A stretch of 52,042 bases of DNA from an uncultured Anaeromassilibacillus sp. (GCA_930987725.1 CAKNKY010000014.1:1-52042); one strand, 5' to 3'. Positions 24,080-33,805 are shown, counted from the stretch's first letter. Made by a program: numbers and translations. Notes: generated by a model from the letters alone, not told the origin.

Positions 24080-25450
24080 TCAGCGCAGCAGCAAGCGCGC
24101 GAACGGCAGCTTTCCGTAATAGGGCGGGTAGCGCAGCGGCAGGTCCAGCGCCGTCTGTGCCTTCATCACGCTTTTCAGATGCGAGAAGGTCAGGAAGCCC
24201 GCCTTGCCGTGGTAGGCGCCCATGCCGCTCTCGCCCACGCCGCCGAAGGGCATGCGCGGATTGGTCAGATGCACCACAACGTCGTTCACACAGCCGCCGC
24301 CGAAGCGCAGTTCTTCCAGCACACGGCGTTCATGATCCCGATCGTGCGTAAAGAGGTAAACGGCGAGCGGTTCCGGCCGGCTTTTCACCTGATGCAGTGC
24401 GTCCGCAAAGCTTTGATAGGGGATCACGGGCAGGATGGGCCCGAAAATTTCCTCCTGCATCACGGGGCTGTCCCACGAAACATCCGTGAGCACGGTGGGG
24501 GAGATCTTCCGATCCTCATCGGAGTAGACGCCTCCCACGGCCGCAAAACCGCTCTGCAGCAGTCCCTTCAGCCGTTCCATGTGCTTTTCGTTCACAATCT
24601 TGCCGTAATCCGGGCAGCGAATCGGTTCCTCGCCGTACATGCGCGCCACGGCAAGGCCGAATTCCCGCACAAAATCATGCACCATTCCCTGCGGAAGGAG
24701 CACGTAGTCGGGCGCCACGCAGGTCTGCCCGGCGTTGATCAGTTTTCCCCATGCAATGCGGCGGGCTGCCAGCTTCAGATCGGCTGTCTCATCGAGAATG
24801 CAGGGGCTTTTCCCGCCCAGCTCGAGCGTCACGGGCGTCAGGTGCGCGGCGGCCGCCTCCATCACGGCACGGCCCACAGCCGGGCTGCCGGTGAAGAAAA
24901 TGTGGTCCCATTTCAGCCGCAGCAGCTCACGGTTTGAGCCTTCCCCGCCGGGGACAACGTCCACCAGGCCGCGCGGGAAGGACGTTTCCAGCATCTCTCC
25001 CAGCACGGCGGCCGTCTTTTCCGCAAAACGCGAGGGTTTCACCACGGCGCAGTTCCCGGCCGCCAGCGCCGCGGCCAGCGGGGCAAGCGTGAGTTGGACG
25101 GGATAATTCCACGGGGAGAGGATGAGCACGGAACCGAGCGGATCGGGCTGCACAAAGCAGCGTGCCGGGAACTGCGGCTTGGAGCAGCGAACACGGCGTG
25201 GGCGCATCCAGGCGCTCACATGATCGCGTAGCGTGCGGATCTCCTCATAGACGACGGCGAGTTCGGCAACATAGCCCTCAAAAGGCGCCTTTCCCAGATC
25301 CTCCTGCAAGGCCTGGAGCAGCTTCGGTTCCCAGCGCTTCACAGCATCCAGAAGCCGTTTGAGCGCTGCCCGGCGAAAACCGGCCGAGCGCGTAATGCCC
25401 GTTTCAAAAAATTCCTGTTGACGCTTTTGCATCTCCTGCATGCGATCCAT
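24080..25450 (-). CDS. Aldehyde dehydrogenase (class 3 / fatty aldehyde type)
   Basis: 456 aa, the shorter class 3-like form that oxidises medium- to long-chain or aromatic aldehydes with NAD(P). PWNYPVQLTLAPLAAALAAGNC lies near residue 105. The catalytic Glu is in LELGGKSP and the catalytic Cys in NAGQTCVAPDYVL. EEIFGPILPV and the late NDVVVHLTNPRMPFGGVGESGMG are typical. ATG 25450 is chosen because AAAGGGGGAAA lies just upstream. It starts a two-gene operon with the sirtuin. Confidence 0.93.
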   Translation of the reverse strand: MDRMQEMQKRQQEFFETGITRSAGFRRAALKRLLDAVKRWEPKLLQALQEDLGKAPFEGYVAELAVVYEEIRTLRDHVSAWMRPRRVRCSKPQFPARCFVQPDPLGSVLILSPWNYPVQLTLAPLAAALAAGNCAVVKPSRFAEKTAAVLGEMLETSFPRGLVDVVPGGEGSNRELLRLKWDHIFFTGSPAVGRAVMEAAAAHLTPVTLELGGKSPCILDETADLKLAARRIAWGKLINAGQTCVAPDYVLLPQGMVHDFVREFGLAVARMYGEEPIRCPDYGKIVNEKHMERLKGLLQSGFAAVGGVYSDEDRKISPTVLTDVSWDSPVMQEEIFGPILPVIPYQSFADALHQVKSRPEPLAVYLFTHDRDHERRVLEELRFGGGCVNDVVVHLTNPRMPFGGVGESGMGAYHGKAGFLTFSHLKSVMKAQTALDLPLRYPPYYGKLPFARLLLR

Positions 25451-25503
25451 TGGCTGTTTCCCCCTTTTCCATCGCAATGTGCGCAGCTATTCTAGTATCT
25501 CTT

Positions 25504-25532
25504 ATTGTAGACGCGGTGACTCCTGATTGCAA
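25504..25532 (-). promoter_or_regulatory. Promoter of the aldehyde dehydrogenase-sirtuin operon
   Basis: On the minus strand TTGCAA, 17 nt, TACAAT, about 55 nt before the start codon. Confidence 0.8.
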
Positions 25533-25574
25533 GATTTTTTCCGCTGCGCTCAGGAAAAGTTCACGAAAAATTGG

Positions 25575-25603
25575 TTGAGCCGGCTTTTTGTATTTGATAT
25601 AAT
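25575..25603 (+). promoter_or_regulatory. Promoter of the MoxR-DUF58-transglutaminase operon
   Basis: TTGAGC, 17 nt, TATAAT, diverging from the aldehyde dehydrogenase promoter about 45 bp away. The leader is about 140 nt. Confidence 0.8.
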
Positions 25604-25751
25604 AACCTCATTGGGCCTGCAGAACGCAAAACGTATGCCCAAAAAAGACAGCATCGTCAGCTTTGCCCGGATACCGCGGGGCTGTGTTGCCATACATTTT
25701 GTGCGGGCTGCCCTGAAAGCCCGTGAGACCGTTGTTTTTGGAGGAACCCCT

Positions 25752-26690
25752 ATGCAGGAACTTTCGCTCCGTATTTTGGAAGAAGTGAAGAAATCCGTCG
25801 TCGGCAAGGACGACGTTGTCCGCAAGGTGTATATGACCATTTTGGCCGGAGGCCACATCCTGCTGGAAGACATTCCCGGCGTGGGAAAGACAACGCTTGC
25901 CCTGGCGTTTGCCGGGGCGATGGATCTCCGATTCCGGCGGCTTCAGTTCACGCCGGACGTGACGCCTTCGGATATCACAGGCTATTCTGTGCCGGATCTG
26001 GCTGCCGGCACGCTGAAATACCGCCCCGGCGCGGCAGTGTGCAACCTTTTTCTCGGCGACGAGATCAACCGCGCCAGCCCGAAAACGCAGAGCGCCCTGC
26101 TCGAAGTGATGGAGGAGGGGCAGATCACGGTGGACGGTGTGACGCGCCGGATTCCGCCGCCGTTCATCGTGATTGCCACACAGAACCCGGAGGGCTCCGC
26201 CGGCACGCAGCCGCTGCCGGAATCCCAGCTCGACCGCTTTATGGTGCGGCTGAGCATGGGCTACCCGAGCCCGGAGGATGAGGAGCGCATCCTCATGCGC
26301 TCCCAGCCGGGTGCCGCGCCGGAGCGCTCCGCCGAGCCCGTGATCCGCAGGGAGGATCTGCTGCGGATGCAGGGGGAGACGGCGGCCGTCTATCTCTCGC
26401 GCGAGATGAGCCGCTATCTGGTCCGGCTCGCGAACGCCACGCGCGAGAGCGAGGATCTTCGTTTGGGCGCCAGCCCGCGCGCCACGCTGGCCCTTGCCGC
26501 CATGTGCCGTGCCGGGGCTTACCTGGAAGGCCGCGATTATGCCGTGCCGCAGGATGCCGCCGCTGTCTTTCTGGATGTGATGACGCACCGCGTCAAGCTC
26601 AGCCCGAAGGCACGCATCAGCAACAAAACGCCGTTTGACGTCCTGGCGGAGATCCTGCGCTCTGTGCCGCAGCCTTCGCTGCACCGGTAA
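25752..26690 (+). CDS. MoxR-family AAA+ ATPase
   Basis: 312 aa chaperone-like ATPase. Walker A GVGKTTLA lies near residues 45-52. Walker B FLGDEINRASPKTQSALLEVMEE and sensor I VIATQNPEGSAGTQPLPESQLDRF follow, and the C-terminal lid domain holds LGASPRATLAL. MoxR proteins usually act with the DUF58 and transglutaminase proteins encoded next to them, as here. ATG 25752 is behind GGAGGAA; the frame is open further upstream, but that region is leader. The substrate is unknown. Confidence 0.93.
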   Translation: MQELSLRILEEVKKSVVGKDDVVRKVYMTILAGGHILLEDIPGVGKTTLALAFAGAMDLRFRRLQFTPDVTPSDITGYSVPDLAAGTLKYRPGAAVCNLFLGDEINRASPKTQSALLEVMEEGQITVDGVTRRIPPPFIVIATQNPEGSAGTQPLPESQLDRFMVRLSMGYPSPEDEERILMRSQPGAAPERSAEPVIRREDLLRMQGETAAVYLSREMSRYLVRLANATRESEDLRLGASPRATLALAAMCRAGAYLEGRDYAVPQDAAAVFLDVMTHRVKLSPKARISNKTPFDVLAEILRSVPQPSLHR

Positions 26691-26695
26691 CGGCC

Positions 26696-27832
26696 ATGTG
26701 GAGCAGACGGCTGGCCTACCTGGCCGCCCTTGCGGCGGGCGGCCTGTTTTTTCTCTTTTTCCGCGGCTATCTCTCATTTTTCACGCTGCTGTTCCTGGTT
26801 GCGCTCCCGGTCCTGTCTTTTGTGTGGCTGCTCCTTTCGTGGCTGCCGCTGCGCGTTTCCCTGGAGGCCGATCAGCTTGCCGCCGAGCGGCGGGAATCGT
26901 TCGTGTTTCGCGTGCGTGTCACGTCCCGGCGGGCGCTTCCCGTGCCCTGTGTGCGTGTGTCGCTCCGCCTGTGCAATGCGCTGGGAGGCGGCGTGGAGCG
27001 GCGCGAGCTCTATTTCCCGTTCTCCGGCCGCGAATCGTCGGCGGAGCTTGCGTGCCGTTCTGCCTGCTGCGGCTGTGTCCGCGCTGAGATCAGGCGGGCG
27101 CGTGCTCTCGATTTTCTTCGCTTGTTCTCTCTGCCTGTGCGCGCCGCGCACGCGGCGGAGGTTTTTGTGCTGCCCTCGCGCAAGCCTGCGCCCTCTGTCC
27201 TCTCGGAAAATTCGCTTTTGCAGGGATTCGGGGAGCTCACGCTTCCCACGCGGCCCGGCAGCGATTTTTCGGAGCTCACGGGCACGCGCGCGTATCGGGA
27301 GGGCGATCCGCTGCACCGCGTGCACTGGAAGCTCACGGAAAAGACAGGTGCGCTCGTGGTCCGCCAGGGAAGCCGACCGGCCAGCCGTTCCCTGCGCTTC
27401 CTTTTGGAGTACGGCGACAAGCTGGAGGGCAGCGACGCCATGCTGGAGGTGTTTTCCCGCCTGGCTTTTCTGCTGGCGGGCCGGGGTGTCCCGGCTGAGG
27501 TGTGCTGGGTTTCCGGAGGGGAGATCGCCAGCGAAACATTTGAAGACGAGGATGGCGTTTCCCTTCTGCTGCGCCGCCTGCTCTCCGTGCGGCCGTCCGG
27601 TTCTGCGCTGGAGCTGTTCCGCGGGGAGGAGCGCTGGAAATGCGCGCACCTTCTCTATGTCACACCCTGTTTTGAGCCGGATCAGCTTTCCCTGCTGATC
27701 GGGGAGGAGAGCGCTTCCCGTTTCACGGTGCTGCAGTGCCTGCCTCCCGCCGGGGAGCAGCCGCACAGCCCCGTTGTGATCCCCATGGTCCCGGAGCAGC
27801 TGGAAACCTGCCTTTCGGAGGTGGAATTGTAA
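26696..27832 (+). CDS. DUF58 (von Willebrand-like) membrane protein
   Basis: 378 aa. Two N-terminal membrane helices (about residues 6-55) are followed by a soluble part. The DUF58 signature RAYREGDPLHRVHWKLTEKTGALVVRQ lies near residues 200-226. It starts 5 nt after the MoxR stop. In related operons the DUF58 protein is the partner of the MoxR ATPase. The region after the signature (about 230-378) should be the VWA-like half. Confidence 0.88.
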   Translation: MWSRRLAYLAALAAGGLFFLFFRGYLSFFTLLFLVALPVLSFVWLLLSWLPLRVSLEADQLAAERRESFVFRVRVTSRRALPVPCVRVSLRLCNALGGGVERRELYFPFSGRESSAELACRSACCGCVRAEIRRARALDFLRLFSLPVRAAHAAEVFVLPSRKPAPSVLSENSLLQGFGELTLPTRPGSDFSELTGTRAYREGDPLHRVHWKLTEKTGALVVRQGSRPASRSLRFLLEYGDKLEGSDAMLEVFSRLAFLLAGRGVPAEVCWVSGGEIASETFEDEDGVSLLLRRLLSVRPSGSALELFRGEERWKCAHLLYVTPCFEPDQLSLLIGEESASRFTVLQCLPPAGEQPHSPVVIPMVPEQLETCLSEVEL

Positions 27833-27835
27833 ATC

Positions 27836-30286
27836 GTGAAGGATGTGAAACAAAACAAAGAGGCCCGCGGGGCGGGGACCGGCCTGTTCCTGCAGCCTGT
27901 TGCCTTTTCCGCTTCCCCGGGCAAGGGGTGGACAGCCTTCCTGATGGACTGCCTTCTGCTCTTTTTCGGTTTGTTCGGTGCAGCATGGGCATTTCTCAGC
28001 GCTTTTTCCCTGCCCATCGATCCGATTTTCCCGCTTGTGCTTGCCGCATCGTTTGCCCTGCTCTTTACGGCGGCGTACCGCTGGCGCTTTGCGGATGTCA
28101 TTTTGTTTGTGCTGGCCGCCGGTCTGTGTGTGTTTCTGTGGCGCTTTCAGGAGGAGATCGTGCAGGGTTTCCTTGTCACGGCAAACTGCATGATGGCAGC
28201 TTTCACCGCGAATTCGCCCTACACGTTTCCCACCTTTGTCACGGAAACGGCAGGGGAGGAGGAGGCCGCGCGCTGCGCCGCTTTCTTTGTGGGTGTGTGC
28301 ATGGTGCCGGTGGCCGGCGCGCTTTCCTGGGCGACCGTGCGCCGCCGCAGCTTTGTGTTCAGCTTTCTCTTCACGTTTCCGTTCGTGCTTCCGGCGCTTT
28401 CGTTCACCATCACGCCGGATTTGCGGGCCATGGCGCTGCTCCTCTTCTTCTGGGGGGCGCAGGCACTGTTTTCCCGCAAGGGCCGCCGTTCAGGCGGAAA
28501 GCATGACCCGGCTGAGGCAAAACGGCTTCCGGCGGGCGCCTTTTTTCCCGCCCTGCTGCTTGCGCTGGTGATAGGCGGCCTGTTTCTCGCAGTGCCTCCG
28601 CAGAACTATGAGCGCCCGCCGCAGGTGGAGGAATGGCGCGTGGCATTGGAGGACACGGCGCGCGATCTTTCCCGCCGTGCCGTGGACGCCGTCCGCTATC
28701 ACGGCAGCCGTGACGAGACGGAGCTTTCCGAGCTGCAGCCCGATTTTTCCGGGCAGACCGTCCTTGAGGTGCGCAGCACGCAGGTGGCGGATCTGTATCT
28801 GCGCGGTTTCACCGGCAGCGTGTATAACGGGGACGGCTGGGGCCTTCTGCCGGATGAGGCCTATGCGGAGCTGCGGAATGCACAGGGCAGTTTTTCCACG
28901 CTGAACCTTCCCGGTCTGCTCGCGCAGTACAGCGCGGGTGAAATGCAGGTCTCGGTTCGCAATGTGGGCGGAGACAGAGGCATTCTGTATTTCCCCTATT
29001 ATCTCACAACCCAGCCGGAGCAGTTTCCCGCCGCACAATATGTGGATGACGCTTCCCTGCGGGGCAATGCTTTCACTGCGCCGCAGGAGTACACGCTCTC
29101 CTGCCTGGATCCGGGGGCGGTTCCACTGGCCGGCAGCCGCTCTGTGGCGGCGGAGCTCTATGCCCAAAACGCCCTGGGGGAAAACAGTACGCAGCTTTAT
29201 CGGGTGGCAGGCTTTTATCTGGACGGCAGCGAGGGTTCCCGCTTGGCCATGGAAGCCCTTTACCGGGAGCCTGTGCCTGCGTCGCTTTCCCTGCCGGAGC
29301 CGGTAGCCACCCTTCTGGAGGAGGAGGCGACCTATTCCTCCTTTGTCTATGACCACTATCTTGACGTGCCGGAGGAATTGCGCACCCGCCTGCTCGATGC
29401 ATTTGCTATGGAGAGCGGCCCGCTCGAATTTAACGACGCCATCACCTGGGTGGAGGATGTGATCCGCCGAAGCGGCACTTATACGCTTGACGCGCCGCTT
29501 CCGCCGGGGGGCGAAGATTTTGTCTCCTATTTCCTCTTCACCAGCAGGGAAGGGTACTGCGTTCACTTTGCGAGTTCCGCCGTGCTGCTCCTGCGCTCCC
29601 TCGGCATTCCCGCACGCTATGTGGAGGGGTTCCCCGTCACGGCGGAGGAACTGTTTGAGGCAGGGGGTGGGGGCTGGGCGTCCATCACGGACAGCCGTGC
29701 CCATGCGTGGGCAGAGGCCTATTGCCCCGGCTTCGGCTGGGTTCCCGTGGAAGCCACGCCCGGCGGCACCGCCGTGTTTGTCGATCCCACAGAGGTGGAG
29801 GATCCGGTTTCCCTGCCGGAGCCTGTGTCCTCCGCCGCGCCGTCCTCCGAGCCGGAAGCGCCGTCTTCGGCGGCGGATGCCGTTTCCTCGCGGCCCGTTG
29901 TCTCCGGCGATCCGTCCGGCAAGGAGGAAGGGGCGCCCTCTCCCGTTTGGGGCGTGCTGCTGCGCGCGCTTGCGGCCCTGTTCTGCGCCGGTCTGCTTGT
30001 GCTGCTGTTCCTGCTGCGCCGCGCCGTGCGCGACCGCCGCTTCGATCGCCTGCCGCCCAACCGGGCGGTGCGGTCCATGTATCGCTATGCGCTTTCCTTT
30101 GCGCGCTTCGGCGTGCCGATGGACGGCGAGCTCCGCCGCCTGGCGGAGAAAGTCAAGTTCAGCCGTTTCGGCGTGAACGAGGAGGAGCGCCGCGCCGCGC
30201 TTGCCGCTCTGGACAGGATGCGGCGGGAGGCGGCCCGTACGCTGCCCTTGTGGAAGCGCGCCCTGCTCTTCCTGCTGGCAGGCTGA
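27836..30286 (+). CDS. Transglutaminase-like membrane protein (TgpA type)
   Basis: 816 aa. About six N-terminal membrane helices (residues about 40-260) precede a large extracytoplasmic region. It contains a transglutaminase core with Cys in REGYCVHFASSAVLLLRSLG, His in SRAHAWAEAY and the following Asp/Glu region GWVPVEATPG. A Ser/Pro-rich linker, a last membrane helix (LLRALAALFCAGLLVLLFLL) and a cytoplasmic basic tail end it. The start is GTG 27836, 11 nt after GGAGGTGG inside the DUF58 gene. With MoxR and DUF58 it forms a common operon with a likely envelope role; the substrate is unknown. Confidence 0.88.
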   Translation: MKDVKQNKEARGAGTGLFLQPVAFSASPGKGWTAFLMDCLLLFFGLFGAAWAFLSAFSLPIDPIFPLVLAASFALLFTAAYRWRFADVILFVLAAGLCVFLWRFQEEIVQGFLVTANCMMAAFTANSPYTFPTFVTETAGEEEAARCAAFFVGVCMVPVAGALSWATVRRRSFVFSFLFTFPFVLPALSFTITPDLRAMALLLFFWGAQALFSRKGRRSGGKHDPAEAKRLPAGAFFPALLLALVIGGLFLAVPPQNYERPPQVEEWRVALEDTARDLSRRAVDAVRYHGSRDETELSELQPDFSGQTVLEVRSTQVADLYLRGFTGSVYNGDGWGLLPDEAYAELRNAQGSFSTLNLPGLLAQYSAGEMQVSVRNVGGDRGILYFPYYLTTQPEQFPAAQYVDDASLRGNAFTAPQEYTLSCLDPGAVPLAGSRSVAAELYAQNALGENSTQLYRVAGFYLDGSEGSRLAMEALYREPVPASLSLPEPVATLLEEEATYSSFVYDHYLDVPEELRTRLLDAFAMESGPLEFNDAITWVEDVIRRSGTYTLDAPLPPGGEDFVSYFLFTSREGYCVHFASSAVLLLRSLGIPARYVEGFPVTAEELFEAGGGGWASITDSRAHAWAEAYCPGFGWVPVEATPGGTAVFVDPTEVEDPVSLPEPVSSAAPSSEPEAPSSAADAVSSRPVVSGDPSGKEEGAPSPVWGVLLRALAALFCAGLLVLLFLLRRAVRDRRFDRLPPNRAVRSMYRYALSFARFGVPMDGELRRLAEKVKFSRFGVNEEERRAALAALDRMRREAARTLPLWKRALLFLLAG

Positions 30287-30363
30287 GCGGGCGAGGCTTT
30301 CCAGTGAGCCAGCCAACGGCGCAAAGAGTTTTGTTCTGATGGAAAAGGAGGCCTTTTCAGTTG

Positions 30364-31017
30364 ATGACGGAAGAAGAAAAACTTGCGGCGGGCGTGCTGT
30401 TTTGCCCGGCCGATCCTGCACTCAAGGCAATCAAACTGCGCACGCATAACCTGAACGTGGCGTACAACATCACGCGGGAGGACGAGACGGAGCGCCGCGC
30501 CGCTATTCTGGCGGAAATCCTCGGCTCCTTCGGCGAGGGAGGGTTCATCCAGGGGCCGATCGCCTTCCATTATGGCAAGCATACGCACATCGGCGCCCAT
30601 TTTTTCGGGAATTTCAATCTTACCATAGAGGACGACGCGGAGGTCACCATTGGCGACCACTGCGATTTCGGCCCGAATGTGACGATTGTCACCCCGCTGC
30701 ATCCCATGGTGGCGAGCGAGCGGCTGGCCATGCGCACCGCTTCCGGCGAAATCCGGCGCATGGTTTACGCGAAGCCCGTCCACATCGGAAACAACTGCTG
30801 GTTCGGCGCATCCGTCACCGTCTGCCCCGGCGTCACCATCGGGGACAACTGCGTGATCGGCGCCGGCAGCGTTGTCACGCGCAGCATTCCTGCAAACAGC
30901 TTTGCGGCCGGCGTGCCCTGCCGCGTGATCCGCACCATCACGGAACAAGACAGCATGGTTCACAAGCCGGATGTTCTGGCCGGGAACGAGCCGCTGCCCG
31001 AAGGGGAGGATGATTGA
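30364..31017 (+). CDS. Hexapeptide-repeat sugar O-acetyltransferase
   Basis: 217 aa, maltose/galactoside O-acetyltransferase (LacA/Maa) type, transferring acetyl from acetyl-CoA to a sugar. A left-handed beta-helix of hexapeptide repeats covers about residues 70-195 (VTIGDHCDFGPNVTIV, VHIGNNCWFGASVTVCPGVTIGDNCVIGAGSVV). The catalytic His is in the HPM segment near 118. ATG 30364 follows AAGGAGG; a TTG just before is also possible. It lies 1 nt before the rhamnosidase gene, so the two are coupled. Confidence 0.9.
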   Translation: MTEEEKLAAGVLFCPADPALKAIKLRTHNLNVAYNITREDETERRAAILAEILGSFGEGGFIQGPIAFHYGKHTHIGAHFFGNFNLTIEDDAEVTIGDHCDFGPNVTIVTPLHPMVASERLAMRTASGEIRRMVYAKPVHIGNNCWFGASVTVCPGVTIGDNCVIGAGSVVTRSIPANSFAAGVPCRVIRTITEQDSMVHKPDVLAGNEPLPEGEDD

Positions 31018-31018
31018 A

Positions 31019-33664
31019 ATGAAAATCGAACGGCTGCGCGTGCAGGGGCTGGAAAATCCCCTTGGCCTGACGGAACAGGCGCCGGTGTTCAGCTACCGCC
31101 TGGCCTGTTCCGGCGGGGAAACGGGGAAGGAAACGCTGCAGAGCGCCTGCCGGATTCTCGTGGCTTCTTCGCCGGAGAAGCTTGCGCGAGGGGAAGGAGA
31201 TCTGTGGGATTCCGGCGTTCTGCACACGGGTGCGGTTTCCGGCTTTGTATACGGCGGCAGGGCGCTGGAAGCCCGCCGCCGCTGCTGGTGGAAGGTGCAG
31301 GTGTGGGACGGCGGCGGCCGTGACTGCGGCTGGAGCGAGCCTGCCTATTGGGAGATGGGGCTGTTCCCGGAGGACTGGGAGGCCTCGTGGATCGGCCAGG
31401 GGGACGGCTGGGAGGGCGATCCCTCCGCCGCGCCGCTGTTCGCCTGCGATTTCGAGTCGCCGCTCGGGGAAATGGATCACGCGCGCCTCTATGTGAGCGG
31501 CCTGGGGCTGTTCTGCGCTTCGCTCAACGGCGCGCCGCTCGCCGATACGCTGTTCGATCCCGGCGAATGTGACGCGACGCGCTCCGTCTACTATGTCACT
31601 TATGACGTGACAAGCTTGCTGCGCGAGGGGCCCAACACGATCGGCATTGTGCTTGGCAACGGCCAATACACGAATTTCCAGTTCAACCCCGTCATGCGCA
31701 GCCTGCCGGACGGCGCGCTGCTCCCGCCGCACCGCTACCAAAAGGACGACGGCGGCTTTGTGAAACCAGGGATCTCCGGGCGGAAGAAGCTCATTGCCCA
31801 GCTGGAAATCACCGGAAAGGACGGTTCCCGCCGCCTGGCCGCCCTCTCGGACGGATCCTGGAGCTGGTTCGAGGGCCCCGTCGTCTTCCAGAACTGGTAT
31901 GGCGGCGAGGATTATGACGCCACGCTGGAGCAGCCGGGCTGGGATGCCCCCGGTGCGGATCGCACGGGCTGGCTTCCGACGCAGAAGATGGAGCCGCCGG
32001 CCGGCGCGCTCACGGGCCGTTTCTTCCCGCCGATCCGTATTGTGGAGCGCATCGCGCCTGTCTCTGTGCGCAGAACGGCGCATGGAACCTGGCTGGTCGA
32101 CATGGGCCGCAACGGGGCGGGTTTCCCGGAGCTGCGCCTTTCCGGGACAAAGCCGGAGCAGCGCGGCGCATGGATTCACATGAAGCCTGCCGAGCTGCTT
32201 GCGGACGACGGCGAGAGCGTCGATCAATCGTCGTGCACGCAGAGTTGGAGCGAGCGCTACAGCTGCGAGATCCTCGATTCTTACCGCGTGAAGGGCTGCG
32301 GCGAGGAGATCTGGCACCCCTCGTTCTGCTACCAGGGCTTTCAGTATGTGGAGGTGCGCGGCTGGGAGGAGGAGCTCACCCCCGACGCGTTCCGCTTCTG
32401 CATCGTGCGCACCTGCTGCGAAAAGGAGGGCGGCTTTGCGTGCGGGGACCAGGCGCTGGACCGCATCAGCGACATGGTGGATCACTCGATGGAGAGCAAC
32501 ATGTTCGGCGCGTTCACCGATTGCCCGCAGATTGAGAAGCTGGGCTGGATTGAGACGAGCCATCTCATGTTTGCGTCGCTCGCCTCCACCTACGACATCA
32601 GCGGCTGGATGCGCAAAATCCTGCACGACATCAGCGATTCCCAGGTGGACGAAGCGCAGGCCCTGCTGCCCGGCAATGAGCCTGCCGGCTACGTGCCCGC
32701 CATCATCCCGGAATTTCAGCGCATTGTGGGCCTGCACCGCGATCCGAACTGGAGCGGCGCCTGTGTGTTCACGCCTTGGGCGTATTATGGCTATTACGGC
32801 GATGTATCCGTCCTCCGCAGCGCCTATCCCGTCATGCGGCGCTATCTGCAGTACCTGGCCGGCTTCCTGCAAAACGGCGTGCTCGAGGACTATGCGCAGA
32901 TGGGGGAGTGGGGCCAGATCGACGAGTCCACGCCCGCCGTTCTGGTGGCCACCTGCTCGCTCTACCGCATGCAGCGCATTGCGTCCCGCGTGGCATCCAT
33001 GCTGGGGAAACAGGAGGAAGCGGACGATTTCTCCCGGGAGGCTGACGCCACAAGGGATGCGTTCCACCGCCACCCGCTCTGCTATGACGCTCAAACGGGC
33101 GTTTACGGCAACGGCAGCCAGGCCAGCTATGGCTGTGCGCTGTTCAGCGGGCTTGTGCCGGAGGAGCGGAAGGATGCCGCCGTGCAGAAGCTTGTGGAAG
33201 CCGTGGAGCAGCGGGAAGATCATCTCTCCTCCGGCGAAGTCGGCCTCAAGCAGGTGTTCATCGCCCTGGCCGAAAACGGAAGGAACGACGTCGTATGGCG
33301 CATGGTTATGAACCCCACGGCGCCGAGCTACCGCGTGTTCGCGGACCGCGGGATGACAACGCTGCCGGAATACTGGAACTGCGACGAATTGTGGTATGGC
33401 ATGGTGCGGAGCCGGAATCACGCCATGATGGGGCACGTGAAGGAGTGGCTGAGCGCGTGGGTGCTGGGTGTGCGCCCGCTGCAGCCCGGCTTTGCCGAAA
33501 CGCTCATTGCCCCCTGGATGCCGCAGGGCCTTACGCGGATGCGCGGTTCCGTGGCCACTCCATACGGAAGCGTGACCGTCTCGTGCGAGCGCAAAAACGG
33601 CAGGCTGGAGGTGCAGGCGGAGGTTCCCGCCGGCATGCGCGCCGTCATTCGCCCGGCGGAGTAA
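31019..33664 (+). CDS. Alpha-L-rhamnosidase (GH78)
   Basis: 881 aa, multi-domain GH78 enzyme removing terminal L-rhamnose from pectin side chains or plant glycosides. There is no signal peptide, so it is probably cytoplasmic and acts on imported oligosaccharides. The N-terminal beta domains include YVSGLGLFCASLNG and DVTSLLREGPNTIGIVLGNG. The catalytic (alpha/alpha)6 barrel follows from about residue 480, with TDCPQIEKLGWIET (acidic catalytic region), MGEWGQIDES and LPEYWNCDELWYG. A C-terminal beta domain (PLQPGFAETLIAP) ends it. ATG 31019 is behind AAGGGGAGGAT, 1 nt after the acetyltransferase stop. Confidence 0.92.
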   Translation: MKIERLRVQGLENPLGLTEQAPVFSYRLACSGGETGKETLQSACRILVASSPEKLARGEGDLWDSGVLHTGAVSGFVYGGRALEARRRCWWKVQVWDGGGRDCGWSEPAYWEMGLFPEDWEASWIGQGDGWEGDPSAAPLFACDFESPLGEMDHARLYVSGLGLFCASLNGAPLADTLFDPGECDATRSVYYVTYDVTSLLREGPNTIGIVLGNGQYTNFQFNPVMRSLPDGALLPPHRYQKDDGGFVKPGISGRKKLIAQLEITGKDGSRRLAALSDGSWSWFEGPVVFQNWYGGEDYDATLEQPGWDAPGADRTGWLPTQKMEPPAGALTGRFFPPIRIVERIAPVSVRRTAHGTWLVDMGRNGAGFPELRLSGTKPEQRGAWIHMKPAELLADDGESVDQSSCTQSWSERYSCEILDSYRVKGCGEEIWHPSFCYQGFQYVEVRGWEEELTPDAFRFCIVRTCCEKEGGFACGDQALDRISDMVDHSMESNMFGAFTDCPQIEKLGWIETSHLMFASLASTYDISGWMRKILHDISDSQVDEAQALLPGNEPAGYVPAIIPEFQRIVGLHRDPNWSGACVFTPWAYYGYYGDVSVLRSAYPVMRRYLQYLAGFLQNGVLEDYAQMGEWGQIDESTPAVLVATCSLYRMQRIASRVASMLGKQEEADDFSREADATRDAFHRHPLCYDAQTGVYGNGSQASYGCALFSGLVPEERKDAAVQKLVEAVEQREDHLSSGEVGLKQVFIALAENGRNDVVWRMVMNPTAPSYRVFADRGMTTLPEYWNCDELWYGMVRSRNHAMMGHVKEWLSAWVLGVRPLQPGFAETLIAPWMPQGLTRMRGSVATPYGSVTVSCERKNGRLEVQAEVPAGMRAVIRPAE

Positions 33665-33705
33665 AACCGGCCGCCGCCTGAAAACAGAAAAGTATATCTT
33701 GAAAC

Positions 33706-33748
33706 GTCAAAACGGGCCGGCCTCTTCCTGAGGCCGGCCCGTTTTGAC
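33706..33748. terminator. Bidirectional terminator, 19-bp perfect stem
   Basis: GTCAAAACGGGCCGGCCTC (33706-33724) pairs perfectly with 33730-33748 around TTCCT. It has A4 on the left and T4 on the right, and serves the convergent rhamnosidase and KDPG aldolase genes. Confidence 0.85.
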
Positions 33749-33805
33749 AGGAGCGCAGAGATGATTTTTTCACGCCTGTGCGGCCAGAAGATTGTGCAGG
33801 AAAAT

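Noticed and set aside
28490-30421. 643-codon open frame on the minus strand
   Set aside because: Antisense to the transglutaminase gene and crosses into the acetyltransferase gene; no domain.
30938-33436. 832-codon open frame on the minus strand
   Set aside because: Shadow of the GH78 gene. Composition is typical of antisense frames in GC-rich genes.
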